Shown: positions 43,212 to 54,071 of the stretch, piece by piece
Numbering within the stretch: position 1 is the stretch's first letter
Layout: each line of letters begins with the position of its first letter
Assembly (NCBI GenBank): GCA_036245525.1
Contig: BTPG01000004.1
Coordinates: 214,497,023-214,561,022 of the forward strand
DNA: 64,000 bases
Reading direction: 5' to 3'
Source of the DNA: Semisulcospira habei
Lineage: Eukaryota; Mollusca; Gastropoda; Semisulcospiridae
Program-made: the position numbers and the translations under genes
Notes under the pieces: generated by a model
What the model was told of the DNA's origin: nothing
The model's input: the letters and a program-made list of their open reading frames with translations, nothing else
Databases searched by the model: none

Positions 43212-45364
43212 GAGCCGCCCATCAGGCCCACCTAGCCCAGCCTTCCTGCCCTGTGAAGAAGTCTGCCTTCCGCCTCGTCTGCAGCAGTCTCCAGCGCAAG
43301 CTCAGAGATCTCCAGAATGAGTGGTGGACCAGACTTGCACAGAGGACCCAGCTTTGCGCAGACAATGGTGACTACAGGGGCTTCTACGAAGCATTGAAAG
43401 CAGTGTATGGCCCCAGGCACCTGGTACAAAGTCCCCTGCGAAGCGCGAATGGCCAGGCACTCCTCACAGATAATACCTCCATCTTGAACCGCTGGTCGGA
43501 ATACTTTCAGAGCCTCTTCAGCGCTGAGCGCACTGTTCAAGAAGCAGTCGTCCTACAAATCCCACAGCTCCCAGTAAAAGTTGAATTGGACGAACCGCCC
43601 ACCGCTGAAGAGACCCTCACAGCCATCCACCAGCTCAAGAGTGGCAAAGCAGCAGGCATTGATGGAATACCGCCAGAGATCTGGAAACATGGAGGCACAG
43701 CACTGCACAACAAGCTCCATGACCTCTTTCTCTGCTGCTGGGAGGAAGGAACACTACCAAAGGATCTCCGTGATGCAGTCGTTATCACCCTTTACAAGAA
43801 CAAAGGTGAGAAGTCTGACTGTTCCAACTATCGGGGAATTACACTGCTGTCCATTGCTGGGAAAATCCTTGCAAGGCTGCTCCTGAATCGGCTGGTACCT
43901 GCCATCGCTGAAGACCAACTCCCAGAGGGCCAGTGTGGCTTCAGAGCAAACAGGAGCACCACCGATATGGTCTTTGTGCTGAGACAGCTACAGGAGAAGT
44001 GCCGCGAGCAGAATAAAGGGCTGTACGTAACGTTTGTCGACCTAACAAAAGCGTTCGACACTGTGAGCAGGCAAGGCATGTGGCAGATCCTGGAGCGACT
44101 TGGCTGTCCCCCAAAGTTCCTCAACATGATTGTCCAGCTACACGAGGACCAGCAAGGTCAGGTCAGACTCAACAATGACCTCTCAGAACCATTCCCCATT
44201 CTCAACGGCGTAAAGCAGGGCTGCGTGCTGGCACCGACCCTCTTCACCATCTTTTTTAGCATGATGTTGAAGCAGGCCACAGTGGACCTCGATGATGACG
44301 ATGCAGTGTACATCAGGTATCGTCTCGATGGCAGCCTGTTCAACCTCAGACGACTGCAGGCCCACACGAAAACCCTAGACCAACTGATCCGTGAGCTGCT
44401 TTTTGCTGATGATGCTGCCCTCGTTGCACACACAGAGAGAGCCCTGCAGCGCATCACGTCCTGCTTCGCAGACGCTGCCCAGCTCTTTGGACTCGAGGTC
44501 AGTCTGAAAAAGACAGAGGTCCTCCATCAGCCGGCACCCAAGACAGTGTATCGCCCTCCTCACATCACCATCGGCGAGTCTGAACTAAAGTCAGTGCACC
44601 AGTTTACTTACCTTGGCTGCATTATCACGTCGGACGCCAAGCTGGACAAGGAGCTTGACAGCAGGCTGGCAAAAGCGAACAGCGCTTTCGGGCGACTTTT
44701 CAAGCGGGTGTGGCACAATCAACAGCTGAAAACAGGCACCAAGATCAGCGTGTACAGAGCTGTGGTCCTCACCACCCTGCTGTATGGTTCCGAGTCCTGG
44801 GCCCTCTACCGCAGCCAACTACGACTCCTCGAACGCTTCCACCAGCGCTGCCTGCGTACCATCCTGGGCATTCACTGGAGTGACTATGTCACCAATGTCG
44901 AGGTCCTTGAACAGGCTGAAACCGTGAGCATCGAGGCTTTGCTGCTGCGGACACAGCTCCGCTGGGCGGGGCATGTCTCCAGGATGGAGGATCATCGCCT
45001 ACCAAAGATCACCCTGTTCGGCGAGCTTGCTACTGGACACCGTGACAGAGGGGCACCAAAGAAGAGATACAAAGACTGTCTCAAGAAGTCACTTAGTGCC
45101 TGCCAAATCGACCACCACCAGTGGTCTTCGCTTGCTGTGGACCGTGACACCTGGCGCTCCACTATTTACAAGGCAGCTGTCTCCTTTGAGGACTCTCGCA
45201 GAGCTAGCCTTAAGGACAAGCGGCTCAGGAGAAAGAACAGAGATGCCGCAACTCAGAACTCTGGCCATACCTTCCCCTGCAGCCACTGCGGTCGAACCTG
45301 CCTGTCCCGGATTGGCCTCCGCAGCCACGAACAAGCCTGCAGACGTCGTGGGCAACTCCTATAA
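43212..45364 (+). CDS. RTE-like copy 2, reverse transcriptase and C-terminal finger
   Basis: An open frame of about 703 residues runs from 43253 to 45364. Seen: AAGIDGIPPEIWKHGG, NYRGITLLSIAGK, CGFRANRSTTDMVF, FVDLTKAFDTVSRQG, GVKQGCVLAPTLF and LFADDAALVAH (catalytic DD), then FTYLGCIITSDAKLD and the 3' domain with RDRGAPKKRYKDCL. The protein ends with a C-x2-C-x12-H-x4-C finger (CSHCGRTC...SHEQAC), then RRRGQLL. No internal stop is present over the whole RT. Except for the A-run shift, this copy could encode a complete protein of about 1,075 residues. Confidence 0.92.
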
Positions 45365-45439
45365 AATCTTCGTTCGCGAAGTCCAGCCAGCCAAGAGTAT
45401 TAGACACTCAGCCTACTTCGTGCTCAAGGGTACTCCCCG

Positions 45440-45483
45440 TTCGTTCTCTCTCTCTCTCTTTCTCTTTCTCTCTCTCCCTCTCG

Positions 45484-45576
<93 letters not shown>
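45440..45576. repeat. (CT)n microsatellite in right arm of large element
   Basis: The counterpart in the left arm (41093-41120) is only about 28 bases, so the tract has expanded on one side. Confidence 0.95.
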
Positions 45577-45581
<5 letters not shown>

Positions 45582-45918
45582 GGCCTCACATACACGCATT
45601 TACTTTTGCTCGCTCCTGCGCGTGCTTACACACACTCTTGTCTGTCGTGTTCAGTTTCTCTCCGAGTATCTCTCTTATGATTATTCGCTGACGTCATTTT
45701 TACTTTTTGCGCACTTTTGTTCTTCCTTCCTTTTTTTTTTTAAATTTTATTTTACGTCACCTCCTTCAGTTGCCACATTCCTTCTGCGAATGAAGATAAG
45801 TAGCGGCTAATCTCTCTGTTTGTTTGTCTATTTTGACAAAGGGTATTTACCCGAAATATTAATAAATTGTGTTGTACCCGTCTTTTCTAAGCGTGTTTCT
45901 TTCTCCGTTGGGTACTTC

Positions 45919-46273
45919 ATTGCATTTTACACGCTTGGCAGTGACCTTCTTGGTCTGGATAACCTTTTTTTGGAAGAAGGCAAACATCCAAAAATGGCAG
46001 GACTGTCTTCGCCTTGTTTATTCCGACGCAGTTTTCTTTCTTTCTTTTAAGGTTATCCCCACAGGCGCTCGAGTTACTTAGTTAGTTATTTAGGGTTTAA
46101 CGCCGAGCAGGCGACTAAGACCATCGCACGGCGGGGCGCTCGAGTGCGGGCCCGCGCTGTTTTGCTTCACGTTTTTTGTGCCTGTCGTCTCTCTGTACCT
46201 AACCTGAAGTGTATACAGAGAGAAGAAATGCAAGCGACAGTGAACTCCTTTCCGTACTGCTCCGTCCATTCTG
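45919..46273. other. Unrecognised sequence with a short dispersed repeat
   Basis: TTAGTTATTTAGGGTTTAACGCCGAGCAGGCGAC (46082-46115 in part) resembles the end of a dispersed mollusc-type repeat, but no second good copy is in the window. Nothing else recognised. Confidence 0.35.
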
Positions 46274-46373
46274 TACTGACCAGCAAAAGAAATGCGACAT
46301 TTTTGGAATCATCGGAAACACTTTAGTGTTTCCGATGGTTCCAAAAATGTCGCATTTCTTTTGCTTCTCAGTA
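46274..46373. mobile_element. Palindromic MITE, TACTGAC family, copy 1
   Basis: Arms: TACTGACCAGCAAAAGAAAT continuing GCGACATTTTTGGAATCATC and the exact reverse, around a short centre (GGAAACACTTTAGTGTTTCC). Ends are TA...TA. Copy 2 lies at 50074-50160. Confidence 0.9.
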
Positions 46374-46574
46374 CACATGCCTTTTACACTTGTTTATTAT
46401 TCACCATAGGGCAAACCGCAACCAAGGCAGCAGGACACATTTTCAACACCATCAACAGACCAGACTCATTTTCTCCTGATGCACCTAAAGTCATTTCTGG
46501 GCATAATAACCCCTTCACTGTCAGTGGACTCAGATTGCGTTTTGGCAATCGTCGCCAACTTCCACGTCAAAGAC

Positions 46575-46650
46575 TTCAATGCCGTCAAAGGAAGATGGAT
46601 GCGACGTGGTTTCAGCAAGAGGCATAGATCCTCATGAGCCCTTACAACTG
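46575..46650. repeat. Degenerate hairpin repeat (CTCATGAGGATC family)
   Basis: GTGGTTTCAGCAAGAGGCAT and AGATCCTCATGAGCCC, as at 19309-19352; right arm lost. Confidence 0.6.
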
Positions 46651-48074
46651 GTGCCTAGTGGTTAGGTGACATTTCCACAATTGGGAAATGCGGTGGGGTT
46701 AAGAACACATTTCAGATTATCGGTGGCTGCAATGGTTAATAGACTTTACGGGAGATCATTAAACAATATGAGCGATTTAAATGTTGTTGAATTTATTATT
46801 TGTCGTCTCATTAAATTTACATTACCAGCGTCTTGTTACATTTCCCCTCATGTTTCTATATTTATTTCTTTTCGTTTACTGTTGAAATAAAATTGTTTAT
46901 AATTATACTGACTTCCATTAAAAACGCGAATTTTTCACCATCCGGGTTATTTTGACGTCATTTATTAGAAAATGTTATGAAGAGTGTAATATGTCGTGTG
47001 TAAATAGAATGTTTCATCTTAAAAATCGCACATCGCTGACTTATGACGTAATCAGTGACACTACCGTCACAGGATATTGAAAGTGAAATGGGGAGAATCT
47101 GCAGAGGACACAGCTGAAAGCCAACCAATGTGCAGTGTCACTAGAGTCCGTGTGCATGAAAATCCGGCCTGTTTGGTCTTGACCTACTTTTCGTTTGTCA
47201 AAGGCACCTAAATAATCAACATGACCTACAAACATGAAAATCAAAAAGTTTTTTTTTTTAGGTTAACGGTCATATTTATCTGATAAATGGATATAGCTGT
47301 GCTCTTTATCTCTGTGTCAGTCCCTGGAGCATAAAAAATGGTTTGAAAGTAATTCACATTAAATCAAATAAGATTTATTAAGAAAATGTTGTGCACCGGA
47401 AGTTCTGGTTCTCTAATGAATTTTTCGAGTAAAATTTCATTTGAGGCAGTTAATAATATCATAAGCAATCCACACAACTTGTGTGTTAAAACATATCGCA
47501 GGAAACTTGCTTCACAGAGTGTGTCAGTTTTGCTTATTTTCACCACTAATGAAACCCTGTGTCCTTTAAGGTAGCCATAGGCGATAACTCATCCAATTTT
47601 TGTGGGAAGGTAGCTCAGACAGTAGGCTGAACATCTGAAGTAACCAACAAATAAAATGTTCTTGTTTTGCTGTCAGCGTGGCTCATTGTTTGCGGGTACA
47701 CTTACAGACACTTTTCGCGTTTTTAAAGGAAGTCAGGATATACTGCGTTAGTTATTTAGTTATTTTTTTTTTAAAGTTTTTACTCTGAGTAGGTAATTTA
47801 AAATATCTTACGGCGGCTTTTTTGGTAGGTTGAACAAGCTGATACCTTTCTAAGGCGGACAGCAGATTAATAAGCACACGAAACCTTCAATTATTATCCT
47901 GGCTGTCGAGGCGGAATGCTGCTTTGTAAAACCTTGTGGAGTTCCGCCTGACTTCTGCAGAAGACTTTGAGAAGTGCGTGCTGATTTATGTTATTTACTG
48001 ACGGTAGATTTGTTGCATTTTGCTGTGATTCTCCTCGATTAAATCGTGGGGCGCAAACGTTATATGTGATTCTT
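46651..48074. other. Unrecognised AT-rich sequence
   Basis: No gene or family recognised in about 1.4 kb. Short open frames (46666-46890, 47386-47574) lack coding features. Confidence 0.4.
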
Positions 48075-48261
48075 TTAACCCATTGTGTCCCAAGGTCGAA
48101 ATCCTTAAATTTTGAAGTGGTCCTCTGAAGACTGTATTACAATTCAGGTGATGGATCGACCATGATAGTTCAAGGTTGGTGCCAGAATATTCTGGCACCA
48201 ACCTTGAACAATCATGGTCGATCCATATCTTGCTGTTGTTCGTCGGGGCTGAGTGAGTTAA
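48075..48261. mobile_element. TTAA hairpin MITE, copy 9
   Basis: A clean copy: TTAACCCATTGTGTCCCAAG at the left, GGGGCTGAGTGAGTTAA at the right, arms GATCGACCATGATAGTTCAA and TTGAACAATCATGGTCGATC, centre GCCAGAATATTCTGGC. Both TTAA are intact (187 bp). Confidence 0.88.
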
Positions 48262-48523
48262 ACAGGACAGTTTTATTTATTTACTTGCCATGGCAGTTGT
48301 GATATGTTTTGGGAGCCCCCTTTATTTCAAGCTTTTTGCTGAAGATGTGTGATCATATGCAATATGGTGCAATATAGTGAGAGACAGTATTATTTGGAGG
48401 ACTGGTTTCTAAAGATTTAGCATATTAGTGTTATATGATGTTGACTGGGGTTTCAGTCTAGAATATCTTAGTCAATGAACGTTTTAGAATGCTTTTGTTC
48501 TTATTGTTCACACGTCTAGACAT

Positions 48524-48930
48524 GGGGACGTAGCTTAGTGGATACGACAGTGCGCTGGCAGTCATAAGGTCCCGGGTTCGAACCCCCTGGTGGGCAGGAA
48601 TTGGATGTGGACTTTTCCTCATTCCCATCGAGTCAAATTTACGTACAGACTCGGCTTACGGTTGCCTGTCTCGCCTTCGTGTGCACAGCACGCATAATCA
48701 AGTGCGCACGTTAAAAATCCCATTATCACTAATCGATAAGAGAAGGCCCGGTAGGGCCGGTGAAATGGAAACAGAAATATTTCACATGCACCGAAGTTAA
48801 TAGCCGGGTGGAGGTTTGCACATAAAGTAATGCTTAACTAGCAGCAGGCTTTCAAAGCTCCAGCTTCCATTCCATCGCGCCTTGAGCATCATTAATTAGA
48901 TGGATATGTGCGCCTTGGAGATGCCGTACC
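48524..48930 (+). mobile_element. tRNA-derived SINE, second family
   Basis: The head GGGGACGTAGCTTAGTGGAT carries an A box and CCGGGTTCGAACCCCC a perfect B box (48572-48587). The body contains CACGTTAAAAATCCCATTA and GGCCCGGTAGGGCCGG, and the tail CGCGCCTTGAGCATCATT...GTGCGCC. The head departs from a true tRNA in the acceptor stem, so it is a retroposon. Confidence 0.8.
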
Positions 48931-49260
48931 ATAGACAATGCACGTGACCTTCACCCTTTGCGTGACGGTAGCGGCTTTTGTCGCCGTGATTCCTACAAGA
49001 ATCATCGCGATAAAAAACCGCCACCGACAGGGAAGTTGTTAAGGGATAATGCTGTTCATTGAATTAATTAAAACTGTCTGTTGCACACGTCACGATCGAT
49101 ACTTTTAAGCTGATCTCATTTGAACTACCTGATCATGAAAACTGAAAGATGTTAGAGTACTAGTAAAAGAAAAAATCACACCAATGCATTTTGTTAATTT
49201 TAACTTTTAGATAGTAGTGCTGTGTCTGTGTGCGTGCATGTAGGCCTTTGTGTGAGTATG

Positions 49261-49261
<1 letters not shown>
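48931..49261. other. Unrecognised sequence
   Basis: Nothing recognised between the SINE and the TG tract. Confidence 0.35.
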
Positions 49262-49340
<79 letters not shown>

Positions 49341-49372
49341 CTGTGTGTGTGTGTGTGTGTGGCTGTGTGCAT
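49262..49372. repeat. (TG)n microsatellite
   Basis: TG repeats with two short interruptions. Confidence 0.95.
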
Positions 49373-49450
49373 GCTGTGTGTGTCGGTGTGCGATGCCACC
49401 CGGAAGCTGCCCGTTTTCACGGCTAATTGTCCACGTGCTGCTCACTGTCA

Positions 49451-49490
49451 GCTCATGAGGATCGGTTCCTCTTGCAGTTGGATCGTGTTC
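49451..49490. repeat. Half of hairpin repeat (CTCATGAGGATC family)
   Basis: AGCTCATGAGGATCGGTTCC followed by TCTTGCAGTTGG corresponds to the right arm at 19370-19390. Confidence 0.55.
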
Positions 49491-50073
49491 ACATTTTCTT
49501 GGGAGTGAAGGGGTTAAACACATCCCGGTGTAAGACGCCAGAATGGCCCCTACGTCAGATCGACCCGGGGTACTTTGGTGTGTGAAATCTGCTACACTAA
49601 ATGCATCCTGGGTAACTGAGGCGTTGAAATGTTGCTGCACCAGACCTACCCGGGTCACTGTAGCGTGGAAAGCTTCTATTCCAGATTACCCGGGGTCACT
49701 TTGCGCGTGGCAAACTGTCTGTGTCTTTCTTCGTGTTACACCGGTCGTCACGTACTTGGAAAGCGTTTCGCTGATAGGCTTGATAGGCAGTCACCTTTTT
49801 GGTCTGGATTGCTGATAGGCTTGCATTACAAGTCGTCGCTATAACTCTTATCTGCCGTTTCAAGTCCAAGTACTGTGTCATCATTGTGTCCCCAACTGCC
49901 AAGGACGCACGGGTACACTCGCACCCGTGTGGGACGGTTCCGTGATTTTGGACGTAACGGCGTAGGAGCCTAAGGTGCAAACTCACAGAGCAACACACAT
50001 TTGTCGCACACTGCAATTTGCACTGCAGTAAACCTGGATCGATTACAGGACTAGGCGAGGACGAGCGGTGATA
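49491..50073. other. Sequence with a repeated ACCCGGG block
   Basis: GACCCGGGGTAC (49562), TACCCGGGTCACT (49647) and TACCCGGGGTCACT (49688) recur. Also GCTGATAGGCTTG occurs twice (49770, 49811). No gene is recognised. Confidence 0.4.
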
Positions 50074-50160
50074 TACTGACGAGCAAGAGAAATGCGACAT
50101 TTTTGGAATCACCGGAATCCGATGATTCCAAAAATGTCGCATTTCTTTTGCTCATCAGTA
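50074..50160. mobile_element. Palindromic MITE, TACTGAC family, copy 2
   Basis: TACTGACGAGCAAGAGAAAT and GCGACATTTTTGGAATCACC with reverse arms and a 4-6-base centre. Close to copy 1, with a shorter loop. Confidence 0.9.
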
Positions 50161-50602
50161 CATAATGTACAGTTACACGTTATGAACCAGGCTGAACGTG
50201 TCGTTGAGGGGCCCATCTCAGCCACTGAGAAACAGATTCACATGTGATCCTGTGGTTTACATGGGACCAATGTGAATCTGTGCCTGTTTTCTATTGAATT
50301 GTTTCGCCGTTACACTGTCGCTGGTATCAACAGCTTGTTGGCGTGTCGGCCTGACCTTGTTCCGGTCGTTTTACTGAAAACATGGCGGAATAAAACCACG
50401 CCTTGTTCAGTTCAGTTGAGTTGATAATGGGATCTCTCCGCTCGGAAAGGCGCATGTGTGCTCGAACCTGCCCCTCAGAACGTTCTTTCCAGGGGTGCGT
50501 TCGATGTCGTCATTGCCAGGAATGTTGACATTACAGTATCGGATTCACTAAGTCCCTACGCCCGCTTTCGCTGCAGACAAGGTAAATTGTATGTTGTAAC
50601 CA
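50161..50602. other. Unrecognised sequence
   Basis: A short inverted repeat (ACAGATTCACATG ... CATGGGACCAATGTGAATCTGT, 50232-50281) is present. No gene recognised. Confidence 0.4.
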
Positions 50603-50615
50603 GAGTGCTTGCCGG

Positions 50616-50933
50616 TTGGTTGGTTAGTTCGGAGTTTAATGTCCACGGCACCGAAGTGATAATGGACGGCCCTGACGGGCGGGTTATGGGGGAACAGGGA
50701 AATCTATTGCCTATGGAGCACGACCTGAACACTGATCAACTCAGGCGCACTCAAACTGTGCCACTTTGATTTACCAGGACCTTTCAACGGACGTGCTATG
50801 GAACAAGCCCGTCTTTTCCCTCTGGATTGCGAGTCCAGCTATCGGGGCCGGGACGGGGATTCGAACCCACGACCCGGCGATTCCCTTCGCTCTCCTGCTC
50901 CGACGCTTAACCGCCTGAGCTATTTCGGACTCC
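50616..50933 (-). mobile_element. tRNA-derived SINE, complete, with 13-bp target duplication
   Basis: GAGTGCTTGCCGG lies at 50603-50615 and 50934-50946. Read on the - strand, the head holds an A box in TAGCTCAGGCGGTTAAGCG and a B box GGGTTCGAATCCCC; the 3' part holds ATTATCACTTCGGTGCC and ends CCGAACTAACCAACC. The 3' end is the same as at 1-52. The - strand frame 50771-50953 is only a chance reading of it. Confidence 0.88.
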
Positions 50934-51155
50934 GAGTGCTTGCCGGGCTGCATGTATGACTACAGCCGGCCCCATTCATATCCTTGAGACTCAGCCAGAT
51001 GGGGTTAACGTGTCGACTCACAACCGCTAGGGGTCAGCTGTATGAGTGGAGCACCTTGCTTAGAGGTTGGCGCAGGACTAATCTCACTCGTGCAGCTCGA
51101 GTCCGGGATCAAACGTTATTAAGCAGCATTAAAACGTTATTAAGCAAAGCTGTTC

Positions 51156-51371
51156 TTAACCCTTTTAGCCCCAAGGTCCCATTTCTCAAATTTTGGAGGT
51201 GTTGCCTAACGACTGCCAGTCAGTTGTAGGAGATGGATTGATCAACTCATGACTGATAATTCAAGGGTAGTGCCAGATGAGCTTGGCGCCTACAGGCGCC
51301 AAGCTCATCTGGCACTACCCTTCAATCATCATGATCAATCCATCTCCTGCTGCCGGGGCTAAATGGGTTAA
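51156..51371. mobile_element. TTAA hairpin MITE, copy 10
   Basis: The cleanest copy: TTAACCCTTTTAGCCCCAAG at the left and GGGGCTAAATGGGTTAA at the right, TTAA at both ends, and a near-perfect central hairpin (GCCAGATGAGCTTGGCGCC, loop TACA, reverse arm). Confidence 0.9.
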
Positions 51372-52019
51372 CATGTTTGCAACTCTGCAGGGGTTTGCTA
51401 CACGGACTCTTGCAGGCCTGAGGGAGGTCAACGTAGCCTGTCCAGGGTTACTCTGACCTTCCGAAGGCCTACACGAGTCCGGGTAATTAACACATCACTG
51501 CTACCAATAACGTATTTATTTTCATTCCTCCGCTATTTCCGTCCCGAGTCATTGTCCATTTTGTAGCTCTGTTATTGTAATTTGTGGAATGAGCGAGTGA
51601 GTGAATGTGAGCAGCACCTGCGGTGGCAAGACAATTTTTGCTGTGTATGATTATCTTCTATTACAGCAACAATAAAGTCATCTTGAATCTTGAAAAAATC
51701 AAGCTGATGAAAGTTCACTGAATAATAGTGTCCTCCAGCGAGAAGAAATCTTCTGATCTGAATCACATCAGACATAACTGAAGTCAGTAATATATACATC
51801 ATTGACGTAAGGCGTAATATAAGATCTTTCTACTGAAGACCGCCGTTGCCGTCAGCACGACCAGCAGCGTTGTCTACAAATTGTCAGAGTAATGCAAGGA
51901 AAGAGGTCAGTGACTTCTTCAAAAACTGTAGACTTCTTCAATAAAACAGTCGCAAAGGATGCCAATGTACTTTCGATTTCGCAAAGGTCTTTTTGTTGTT
52001 CCTATTTAAAAATAGGAAC
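51372..52019. other. Unrecognised sequence
   Basis: A short palindrome TTGTTCCTATTTAAAAATAGGAACAA lies at 51996-52021. No gene recognised. Confidence 0.4.
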
Positions 52020-52570
<551 letters not shown>

Positions 52571-53984
52571 GTTTTGAGTGATAATTAAATATTTTTGGAA
52601 AAAAATAGTTTCATGTTTTGGGATTAATTTCACGATTTATTTTAGATTAATCTTAAAATAACTGAATATTTGTTTTACGAAAAAGCAATATTCTCATTAA
52701 TAATCGCATGGTTTTTCAAAAACGATATTTACATAACCTACAGTTTGTCTCGGCTGTCGGGTACGATTAGGTCAATGTAAGACCTATGTGTGAAAAACAG
52801 CTAATTTTCAGCACCACTTTTCGGAGTTATTTTTAAAACAGCTAACATAACTTTGATTTTTCTTTTACGAAAAAAAAGCTATCTTCTCATTAATACCCGC
52901 ATGATTTTTTTAAAATAAATAGTGTTTGCATAAGCCTGCTGTTTGTCCCGGCTGTCGGGTAGTATTAGGTCAACTTTTGACCTGTAAGACATAGGTGTGA
53001 AAATCAGCTAAACAACTGCGAAGTTTGATCCTCTAATACGTAAAATGTTAGTGCTGCGATAAGCGGCGCATAACATCGAGTCGTTACTATGAACACGGCG
53101 TCGTGTGACTCCTGCCATGACGTGAAGCTTGAAGTGACGTCATTTCGCTGCTCGTGCTATTCTTCTTCAGAATAGCTATCGCTAGGTTAGCCCACAGGCA
53201 CCGAGCTTACGAATGGCGGAAAGCGCCGTGTGTCCGTCTTTATTTCTGTGTGCCAGTGTTTGTGGATCAGATGGTGTGTTAGGAGAGAAGGGGATGGATC
53301 AGAAGTATTAGCTTGAAAATAGGAACACTTTGGGCTGGGGTTCAATCTTTTTTTTTTTTCATTCGTAGTCTGTTATATAATATTGTTGCACATGAGTGCT
53401 ATAAATAACTCCAGCAGTGTGCATATTGTTTCGAACAACACTAAGTAACTGTGTACGAAGATCCATTGCTTGGGGTAAGTTGTTTTTAGACCAGAAAACA
53501 ATCTCTGATTTTGAACATGTGATGTTTTTATCTCCGCCGCACATTTGTTCTGGTACAAGTATTAGCTGGTGCAGAATTACTTAGTATTCTACTTTTTCTT
53601 CCCGTAAATTAACCTTCTCAAGGAGTACAGTGTTTTCATATGTACTGCAAGAATTAGGCGTCAAAGAAATTATGAACAACAAGAATATGACGTCACCTTG
53701 CTGTCCAATGACGTAAATGTTTTCTTGTTACCATCATTATATGCCAGTGACGTGGAATCTATTTATTCCAAATTCTTCAATTTCTTATGGACAAAATAGG
53801 GGGAGGTCTGAAATCTTTCACATCGCAGCTGAAGTGGCATGTGCATTGACTAGAACCTTCTAGATGAGTTTATGGTGGCATAGGAGCTCCAGGTAGGTTG
53901 TTTTTCTGGTTCCTTCCTTTTCTTTTTTTTATATTTCTGTCGTTTAGCGCTGCGCCACGTGTCCTATACGTTTTTGTCTGCCGT
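52571..53984. other. Unrecognised sequence with a duplicated ~140-base block
   Basis: 52674-52815 and 52863-53010 share TACGAAAAA, TTCTCATTAATA, CCGCATG and CGGCTGTCGGGTA blocks, about 190 bases apart. The rest up to 53984 shows no gene. Confidence 0.5.
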
Positions 53985-54071
53985 ATTGAAAATACGGTAG
54001 ACTTTTGAATGGGGCTGGTCGGAGCGCGGTTACGTAAAATGCAAAAGACATAACAGGCAGGCGTGGCTCAT
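53985..54071 (+). repeat. Dispersed repeat R2, left part (split by LINE D)
   Basis: CCGTATTGAAAATACGGTAG, GGGGCTGGTCGGAGCG. The repeat resumes at 56058 after the LINE. Confidence 0.7.

Larger units (their letters stand above)
41454..45396 (+). mobile_element. Single-ORF LINE (RTE-like copy 2), nearly intact
   Basis: The 10-bp direct repeat GTATTAGACA lies at 41444-41453 and 45397-45406, so 41454-45396 (3.94 kb) is one insertion. It has a 5' UTR of about 680 bases, the ORF from 42136 and a 31-base 3' end finishing CCAAGA. Copies 1 (-) and 3 (-) are colinear. The only visible coding lesion is the A9 run at 43203-43211. Confidence 0.92.
40759..45918. mobile_element. Large element with long terminal inverted repeats, 5.16 kb
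   Basis: Left arm 40759-41142 (GAAGTACCCAACGGAG...) is the reverse complement of right arm 45434-45918 (...CTCCGTTGGGTACTTC). The match covers ATATTTCGGGTAAATACCC, TAGCCGCTACTTATCTTC, ACGTCA-rich parts, TTTACTTTTGCTCGC and a GA/CT tract that is much longer on the right. The interior, apart from a LINE inserted later (41454-45396), is only about 350 bp and has no transposase frame, so it is non-autonomous. Arms recur as a palindrome at 31949-32246. Confidence 0.88.
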
